Below are positions 59,155-64,000 of a stretch of 64,000 bases of DNA, piece after piece. How positions within the stretch are numbered: the first letter of the stretch is position 1; each line of letters starts with the position of its first letter. The translations under genes were made by a program, and so were the position numbers. The notes beneath the pieces are model-generated. The model saw only the letters and a list, made by a program, of their open reading frames with translations, did no database searches and had not been told where the DNA came from. Source of the stretch: a virus; IMG/VR virus record IMGVR_UViG_3300027833_000022, positions 1 through 64,000 of that record. One strand, given 5' to 3'.

Positions 59155-60060
59155 CTATTCTACTGTTGTGATATCGTCTGGTGTTGATTCTTCTTCTATT
59201 TCTTCTATTCCTTCAATATCTGGTAGATATTTTGTTTTCTGTACTTCCCATTCCGCGTTGAATATGCGAGTGTTACTTGGATCTAGTCCTTCTTCTTCTA
59301 ATAAATCATCACGGATGTTTTGATTACGTTTTTCTAAATTCAATACACGTGTAAACGAGTTATTGATTACTGTAGTGAAGTATGCAAATGGATTTTGTGA
59401 TTTAAGTTCATTGAATTGTAAACCGATCATTGTCAATTGTAAAATTGCTTGACCACGCATTTCATCTACATATGTATACCCACGCCAGTTACCACGCATA
59501 GAGTATCGTTCACATAATTTCATATACATCATCGCTAATCGTTCTGTTGTATGTCCACATGTAACACTGAACTTTCCTGTTTCTAAATCACCATCCCAAT
59601 GAGAACGAGCAACTTCTGTCCATTCATCATTAATAAAAGAACGATGTTTGTATGCTGGAAAATTACAGCGAGAGTGATGATCTGCTACGGTTTTAGGTGT
59701 CTTCTTACGCGCTTCTAATGGAACATGATCATATCCCATGACGCGAAATACTATGTCAGTCGTCTTAATAGAATCTATACTGACTAAAAACTCTGCTGCT
59801 TTGGGCTTAGTTTTCTTCGTTAATTCACCATTCTGCCAACGTACTACTTCGGCTTCGTGTGCAATCTTTTGTAATCTAGATGCTTGTGCTTGCTTTGCAA
59901 TCAAGATAGTTTCTTCATTGATATCATCGAATGATTCAACAATATGATCAAATAGGAAATATTTCTGATCTTTTAACCAACAGAATGTCATTTTAGATTT
60001 ATGTATTTCTTTAAGTATTTCTTTATTCTTTAAGTAATGTGTAGAGGGATCTCTCGCCAT
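59155..60060 (-). CDS. 55: Late sigma factor gp55 with an extended N-terminus
   Basis: A 301-aa sigma-like factor that directs host RNA polymerase to NATAAATA late promoters, many of which occur in this window. The sigma region 2-like core is in the C-terminal half: 'GYTYVDEMRGQAILQLTMIGLQFNELKSQNPFAYFTTVINNSFTRVLNLEKRNQNI' (about residues 197-252), comparable to T4 '[22 protein letters not shown] ... [21 protein letters not shown]'. The N-terminal 'HYLKNKEILKEI' also matches. T4 gp55 has 185 aa; the extra ~120 residues (about 30-165) lie between these two parts and are unrecognised. The end is acidic, fitting clamp or coactivator contacts. Confidence 0.9.
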   Translation of the reverse strand: MARDPSTHYLKNKEILKEIHKSKMTFCWLKDQKYFLFDHIVESFDDINEETILIAKQAQASRLQKIAHEAEVVRWQNGELTKKTKPKAAEFLVSIDSIKTTDIVFRVMGYDHVPLEARKKTPKTVADHHSRCNFPAYKHRSFINDEWTEVARSHWDGDLETGKFSVTCGHTTERLAMMYMKLCERYSMRGNWRGYTYVDEMRGQAILQLTMIGLQFNELKSQNPFAYFTTVINNSFTRVLNLEKRNQNIRDDLLEEEGLDPSNTRIFNAEWEVQKTKYLPDIEGIEEIEEESTPDDITTVE

Positions 60061-60091
60061 TAGGTTTATTGCTCCATTTAATATTATTACA

Positions 60092-60120
60092 ATTATATAT
60101 CAGATTTACTAGTTTGTCAA
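60092..60120 (-). promoter_or_regulatory. Perfect-consensus sigma70 promoter for gp55
   Basis: Minus strand TTGACA (60120-60115), 17-nt spacer, TATAAT (60097-60092), 32 nt upstream of the gp55 start. Host polymerase can thus make the late sigma factor. Confidence 0.9.
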
Positions 60121-60169
60121 GTTTTATTTTTTAATCTATTCGAATCATTAAGTACATAGTTTATCATAG

Positions 60170-60177
60170 GCTAAATA
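60170..60177 (+). promoter_or_regulatory. Variant late promoter (GCTAAATA)
   Basis: GCTAAATA on the plus strand, 24 nt upstream of the nucleotidyltransferase start, with GGAG between. Confidence 0.5.
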
Positions 60178-60201
60178 CATGATAAGTAGGAGATTATTAA
60201 G

Positions 60202-60810
60202 ATGCGAATATCAGATATCATAACAGAAAGTATAGCAAAGCAAATCACTGTGTTTTATGGCGGACGTTTTCAGCCAATGCACTCAGGACACTTTGCGCTG
60301 TATAAAAAATTAGTTAACAAGTTTGGTGCTGATAATGTATTTATCGCGACTACATTTGGCAAAAAACAGCAATCAATGCACTCAGCAGACGATTACTCAA
60401 CCGACCCATTCACATTTGAAGAAAAGGCATCTATCATGTCTAAGATGTTTGGTGTGCCCGTAAATCATATTGTTAATACACAACCATATAAGCCAGATGT
60501 TTCATTGGTAGGCAGAGATAAGAGTAATACAGCAACAGTATTAGTATTCAGTGAAAAAGACGCTGGTAGATTAAAGCCTGGCGGTGTATTAGCACCGATG
60601 CCAGATGATATGGATAATTTACAGACAGAAGATGAAAATCGTGTATATTATATTGCGATGCCAATTGAGCAGGGTGGTATGAGTGCTAGTGATTTCAGAG
60701 AAGTTATGAGTAGTGACGCAGAGTTTGAAGAAAAGAAAAAAATATTTATGAAATTTTTTGGTAAATTCGATCAAGGTATTTTTGATTTCATTGAAGGCAG
60801 AGTGCGATAA
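60202..60810 (+). CDS. Nucleotidyltransferase with capsid-targeting-like N-terminus
   Basis: A 202-aa protein of the cytidylyltransferase-like superfamily (NadM/NadR/CoaD fold). The nucleotide-binding motif is 'YGGRFQPMHSGHFALYKKL' with HSGH at residues 27-30, and 'SASDFR' (161-166) matches the S-x-S/T-x-x-R motif. The substrate is not identifiable; NMN or another phosphonucleotide is possible, so a role in NAD metabolism is only a candidate. The N-terminus MRISDIITESIAKQ resembles T4 capsid-targeting peptides (I-T-E at 7-9). It lies in the late baseplate unit, not with nucleotide genes, so an enzyme packaged in the head and injected is an inference. Confidence 0.82.
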   Translation: MRISDIITESIAKQITVFYGGRFQPMHSGHFALYKKLVNKFGADNVFIATTFGKKQQSMHSADDYSTDPFTFEEKASIMSKMFGVPVNHIVNTQPYKPDVSLVGRDKSNTATVLVFSEKDAGRLKPGGVLAPMPDDMDNLQTEDENRVYYIAMPIEQGGMSASDFREVMSSDAEFEEKKKIFMKFFGKFDQGIFDFIEGRVR

Positions 60811-61478
60811 TGGCTGGTATTCCAAGTAAAAATAAACCAAAATTGGTATTGCGCGATGCAAATGCAACGTGGGCAAAAAATCTATTCAGTTCTGGTATTC
60901 TAAAAGAATTAGCAGACATCAATGGCATTATATTTTCGTACACGCCTGCAATGTTTCAATCGGCATTTGCTGCTAATTATAATACATATGATACAACGCA
61001 CAGTGTTTATCAGCAACAGTACTATGTGAATACGCCTAATCCAACGATTAGTATAACTGCTAATTTTGTATCAAATACAATAGCAGAAGCAAAGTATAAT
61101 ATCGCATGTTTGCATTTTTTAAAAACAATGACCAAAATGGATTATGGAAAAAATGCAAATAGAGCAGGTACACCACCTCCAATTTTGCATTTTAGTGCAT
61201 ATGGAGAATATAATTATAAAAATGTTCCTGTAGTAGTATCATCAGTTGATTATACGTTTGCTGAAGAGGTAGACTTGATAACAGTTGAAGCAGATGTAGG
61301 CAGATATTTTAGCACAGCGAGCGTGGGCGGTTCAGAAGATACAACACTGATATCAATACCAGCAAGTTTTGCAGTATCTATCACAATGCTAATGCAACAA
61401 AATCAAGAAAGGGTTAGTAACGAATTCTCATTTGCTAATTATGCAAATGGTAGTACATTAAGAAATGGGATGATATAA
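60810..61478 (+). CDS. 48: Baseplate tail-tube cap protein (gp48-like)
   Basis: A 222-aa protein whose ATG shares a base with the preceding stop (TAATG). The core 'PNPTISITANFVSNTIAEAKYNIACLHFLKTMTKMDYGKNANRAGTPPPILHFSAYGEYNYKNVPVVVSSVDYTF' (about residues 88-163) fits the baseplate tube-initiator family of T4 gp48/gp54. The 'F-x-x-x-T-x-x-E-A-x-Y-x-x-A-x-x-H-F-L' helix and 'G-T-P-P-P-I-L-x-F' turn are typical. It is shorter than T4 gp48 (364). Neighbours gp53, hub and gp5 support a baseplate role; gp48 versus gp54 cannot be decided. Confidence 0.75.
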   Translation: MAGIPSKNKPKLVLRDANATWAKNLFSSGILKELADINGIIFSYTPAMFQSAFAANYNTYDTTHSVYQQQYYVNTPNPTISITANFVSNTIAEAKYNIACLHFLKTMTKMDYGKNANRAGTPPPILHFSAYGEYNYKNVPVVVSSVDYTFAEEVDLITVEADVGRYFSTASVGGSEDTTLISIPASFAVSITMLMQQNQERVSNEFSFANYANGSTLRNGMI

Positions 61479-61479
61479 T

Positions 61480-61767
61480 ATGACAGTACAATATGATGCA
61501 GATAGTGTATACAAGAATACAGAAATTGTGGATAATAAATATCTTGATGTAATGGAATCTGTTATTAGTGATATATCAGTATATGATTTATATTCATTGA
61601 CATTGTTAGCAAAGTACAACGAAAGACCAGATGTGTTAGCGTATGATTTATTTTCAAATTCTAATTTATGGTGGATATTCGCAGAATTTAATCAAGATTT
61701 ATTAAAAGATCCGATAATGGATTTTAAGTCCGGACTAACCATACAAGTCCCATACAATTTTATATAA
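61480..61767 (+). CDS. 53: Baseplate wedge subunit gp53-like
   Basis: A 95-aa protein. 'VYDLYSLTLLAKYNERPDVLAYDLFSNSNLWWIFAEFN' followed by 'DPIMDFKSGLTIQVP' is the conserved pattern of the gp53/LysM-like baseplate wedge family (N-x-x-L-W-W-I-F-x-x-x-N-x-x-x-x-x-D-P-x-x-D-F-x-x-G-x-x-I-x-x-P). T4 gp53 is 196 aa, so this is a reduced form with only the C-terminal LysM-like part. It lies 1 nt after the gp48-like gene and 9 nt before the hub gene, consistent with a baseplate operon. Confidence 0.82.
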   Translation: MTVQYDADSVYKNTEIVDNKYLDVMESVISDISVYDLYSLTLLAKYNERPDVLAYDLFSNSNLWWIFAEFNQDLLKDPIMDFKSGLTIQVPYNFI

Positions 61768-61776
61768 GGTAAATTC

Positions 61777-63603
61777 ATGTCTACAGGTAATATAGAAACA
61801 TCAATGAACTGGTGTTCAGAGGTTGATAGTCCAACATATAAACTTACATGGTATATTGTTAATCATGAAGTATTTAACAATCCTCTACTATTAGATAATA
61901 ATGCAGCAGTTGGAAATAAAAAGGCTACAATTATTGCTTCGTCTGGAGAAACGTCAGAATATTCAGTAGAAAATTTAATACTACAGTCTAGGATTTCTCC
62001 CGGAACCGATACTGGTAATACCACAACTGGTGCATTTCAATTTGATGTATACGAGCCAGGTGGATTTCAGTTAATGAATAGAATATTACAACTTAGTCAT
62101 TTATTCAAATTCACCAATATACAGTCAGCAAAATATGTACTAAAAGTTGAATTTATTGGTAGAAACGTAGTAACATCCGCGCCGGAATCATTCCCTGGAG
62201 TATTTTATTACCCAATGATGTTATCTTCAATAAATGCAAGTGCAGGACCAGATGGTTCACAATATAACATTGTAGCAGCAAATCAACATAAAATAGCAGT
62301 AGCAGCATCAAAAATTGTAACTGATATAAAAGTAACAGGCGTAACAAATGTCGAGATATTTTTAGATCAATTACAGATTGAGTTAAATAATCATGAGCAA
62401 AATATAAGAAAATTACAAATCAAAGATACTGCTGTAAACGCGAAACAATGGAACATAAAAATTGATAAGAGTTTTGAAAAATATTTAAAATCTCCCATGG
62501 AGCCAGTAAAAGGATCTGGACATGATAATGATATGAAAAATCCAGTCGCAGCATATTATACTTTACCAAAGGCAAAAAATGTAGTAGAGTACTTAGTCAG
62601 TACGTTGACTAAGCAAGTTCCTGATTATTATAATACGTTTGCAGAAAACACAACTGAAAATAATAAGATGAAACAAGATGCGATAAAATTTGATCGCGGA
62701 CGTGCACACGCGGGTAGACAAGATATATACGTAAACGATTTCATAAAAGTCACACCGACAATCAAAACCACTGATAAGAAAGATATATATACAAACTCAG
62801 AACAAGAACTAATTGAATTAACCATTAGTCTGTACACATCACATACAGTTCCTCAATCTGAGCCGTATAATCAGCAGAGTGCTACCATAGATGCATCATA
62901 TCAATCTAGAAGACTTGAATTATTGCCTATCAATAAGGCTTATAGTTTTCTATTTTCTGGAGATAATTCAGAGGTGTTAGATTTCAATTTAAATTTTAAT
63001 CATATGTTTTATTTAACTCGTGATCCATCTAACAGTGCGGGATATACAAAAATAACAAAAGAGTTAGGAAGTTTAGAGCCATCAAAGGTAACACAGCGTA
63101 TACCCACTTATCTAAGTGAATTATCCATAAACAATCAATCTCCGAATACTCAAATTGAAAGCATAACAACTGAGATAAAATCAACATCCTCAAAAGATCA
63201 AGCGAATAGTGAAGAACAAAATGCATCTAACGCAATTGATAAGGCTGAGTTACACGGAGCAAGTATGGATTTTATTTCATTCGATGTTACTATCAAAGGT
63301 GATCCTTATTGGCTAGGAACACCAGGATCATACGTAACTTCAAAAAATAGATCCACACTGATAGATAATTTAGACGAAGATTCTTTGATCATATTCATTA
63401 ATTATCTCCCAGATAATGGAAAGACACAAGGCGGACGTAAACTTGATATTGCATCTAGTGGTGTATATAAAATAATAGAAGTAGAGAGTAAATTTCAATT
63501 AGGTAAGTTTACACAAACGTTAAAGGGCATGCGTGATAGGAATTCGTCTACTGATTTGATTCAAAAACAATTAATAAAAATAGGGTTACAGAATGGGAAT
63601 TAA
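61777..63603 (+). CDS. Baseplate hub protein (gp27/gpD-like)
   Basis: A 608-aa protein. The N-terminal third contains 'GAFQFDVYEPGGFQLMNRILQLSHLFKFTNIQSAKYVLKVEFIGRN', an arrangement seen in hub proteins of the gp27/VgrG/gpD group. The middle is helical and variable ('SEQELIELTISLYTSHTVP'). The C-terminal part has 'ISFDVTIKGDPYWLGTPGSYV' and 'GVYKIIEVESKFQLGKFTQTLKGMRDR', which strongly resembles the 'G-x-Y-x-I-x-x-V-x-x-x-F-x-x-G-x-F-x-Q-x-L' end of such hubs. T4 gp27 is shorter (391). It precedes gp5 with 11 nt overlap, just as hub and spike genes often pair. Confidence 0.72.
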   Translation: MSTGNIETSMNWCSEVDSPTYKLTWYIVNHEVFNNPLLLDNNAAVGNKKATIIASSGETSEYSVENLILQSRISPGTDTGNTTTGAFQFDVYEPGGFQLMNRILQLSHLFKFTNIQSAKYVLKVEFIGRNVVTSAPESFPGVFYYPMMLSSINASAGPDGSQYNIVAANQHKIAVAASKIVTDIKVTGVTNVEIFLDQLQIELNNHEQNIRKLQIKDTAVNAKQWNIKIDKSFEKYLKSPMEPVKGSGHDNDMKNPVAAYYTLPKAKNVVEYLVSTLTKQVPDYYNTFAENTTENNKMKQDAIKFDRGRAHAGRQDIYVNDFIKVTPTIKTTDKKDIYTNSEQELIELTISLYTSHTVPQSEPYNQQSATIDASYQSRRLELLPINKAYSFLFSGDNSEVLDFNLNFNHMFYLTRDPSNSAGYTKITKELGSLEPSKVTQRIPTYLSELSINNQSPNTQIESITTEIKSTSSKDQANSEEQNASNAIDKAELHGASMDFISFDVTIKGDPYWLGTPGSYVTSKNRSTLIDNLDEDSLIIFINYLPDNGKTQGGRKLDIASSGVYKIIEVESKFQLGKFTQTLKGMRDRNSSTDLIQKQLIKIGLQNGN

Positions 63604-64000
63604 TATTAAGACAGTAAGGGGAAAAGAATTACCTGCTGGTCAATATGTGGGTGTAGTGACTGATATCACCGATAGCATGTATACTGGTCGTGTATCAGTT
63701 AGATTTGGTGAATTTGGTTCGATAGTTGGTAGTGAAGTTGATCACATTTGTTTGTTATGTACGCCATATGGCGGTATTACCAGTACATCGGTTGACAAAG
63801 TAACTAGTGACAAAAAGGAATATGGCAAAGATGGTACGAGTGAAAGTGGAACACCAAAAAGTTATGGTATGTGGCCCCAGCCACCAGCAGTTGGTACATC
63901 TGTATTGGTCGTATTTGTTGAATTATTAGATCAAGGTATAATTGTTGGTTCTCTAATGTCTCGCGCTAGAAACCATATGATGGGTGGACGTGCAAGTGCA
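63593..64000 (+). CDS. 5: gp5-like baseplate spike protein, partial
   Basis: 136 codons are visible from ATG at 63593 to the window end; the start overlaps the hub gene stop by 11 nt. It begins 'MGINIKTVRGKELPAGQYVG' and has an OB-fold: 'GVVTDITDSMYTGRVSVRFGEFGS', 'YGMWPQPPAVGTSVLVVFVELLDQGIIVGSLM', ending 'RARNHMMGG'. This is the N-terminal OB domain of gp5 family spike proteins in marine T4-like phages. In T4 a lysozyme domain and a beta-helix follow; the window ends before either could be seen. Role: central baseplate spike that pierces the outer membrane. Confidence 0.88.
   Translation, partial: MGINIKTVRGKELPAGQYVGVVTDITDSMYTGRVSVRFGEFGSIVGSEVDHICLLCTPYGGITSTSVDKVTSDKKEYGKDGTSESGTPKSYGMWPQPPAVGTSVLVVFVELLDQGIIVGSLMSRARNHMMGGRASA

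Overview
This window is the late structural and recombination module of a T4-like myovirus (order Caudoviricetes). Recognisable T4-type genes include terminase gp16/gp17, portal gp20, prohead protease gp21, scaffold gp22, capsid gp23, sheath gp18, tube gp19, neck gp13/gp14, sheath terminator gp15, hub/chaperone gp26, gp48-, gp53- and gp5-like baseplate proteins, gp32, UvsX, UvsY, gp46, gp47 and gp55. The low GC content, the short gp23, the PKD-domain and coiled-coil fibre proteins and several small genes resemble marine T4-like phages (cyanophage/pelagiphage type). No photosynthesis or other host-diagnostic gene is present, so the host cannot be named; a marine heterotrophic proteobacterium is a guess.

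Layout. 1-10206 (minus): end of one fibre-like gene, then two giant fibre genes sharing N-termini, collagen-like tracts and duplicated 5' leaders. 10328-16838 (minus): uvsY, a small acidic gene, uvsX, gene 32 behind stacked promoters and an exact 46-bp tandem repeat, a small membrane protein, an unrecognised 423-aa protein and gp17. 16974-27657 (minus): two proteins with capsid-targeting-like N-termini, gp16, gp4, two tube-like proteins, sheath, dNMP kinase, gp13, a decayed small gene and three hypothetical genes. 27773-30680 (plus): gp14, gp15, Nudix. 30704-42794 (minus): adhesin/fibre array. 42919-43888 (plus): a two-gene early cassette with a probable zinc peptidase. 43942-53851 (minus): capsid-assembly genes, portal and two tape-measure-like paralogues. 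53934-54961 (plus): gp26 plus a -1 frameshift extension. 54962-55690: the only long gene-free stretch; it is hairpin-rich and has its own promoter. 55691-60060 (minus): GIY-YIG nuclease, a small gene, gp46, gp47, gp55. 60202-64000 (plus): nucleotidyltransferase and baseplate genes, running off the end in gp5.

Regulation is legible in the sequence. Replication, recombination and accessory genes follow near-perfect host sigma70 promoters (TTGACA-N16/17-TATAAT type). Virion genes follow a T4-type late box NATAAATA (variant NCTAAATA), which the window's own late sigma factor gp55 should read. Factor-independent terminators separate the units.

The most notable observations are: (1) a putative ~650-nt structured non-coding RNA on the minus strand at 54992-55648 with its own promoter; (2) a -1 programmed frameshift site (AAATTTTTTC plus a stem-loop) at the end of gp26 that fuses it to a 69-codon chaperone-like tail, analogous to lambda G/GT; (3) several proteins, including a nucleotidyltransferase, with T4-like capsid-targeting N-termini, suggesting enzymes packaged in the head; (4) tandem tape-measure paralogues; (5) a repeat-bearing promoter region ahead of gene 32.
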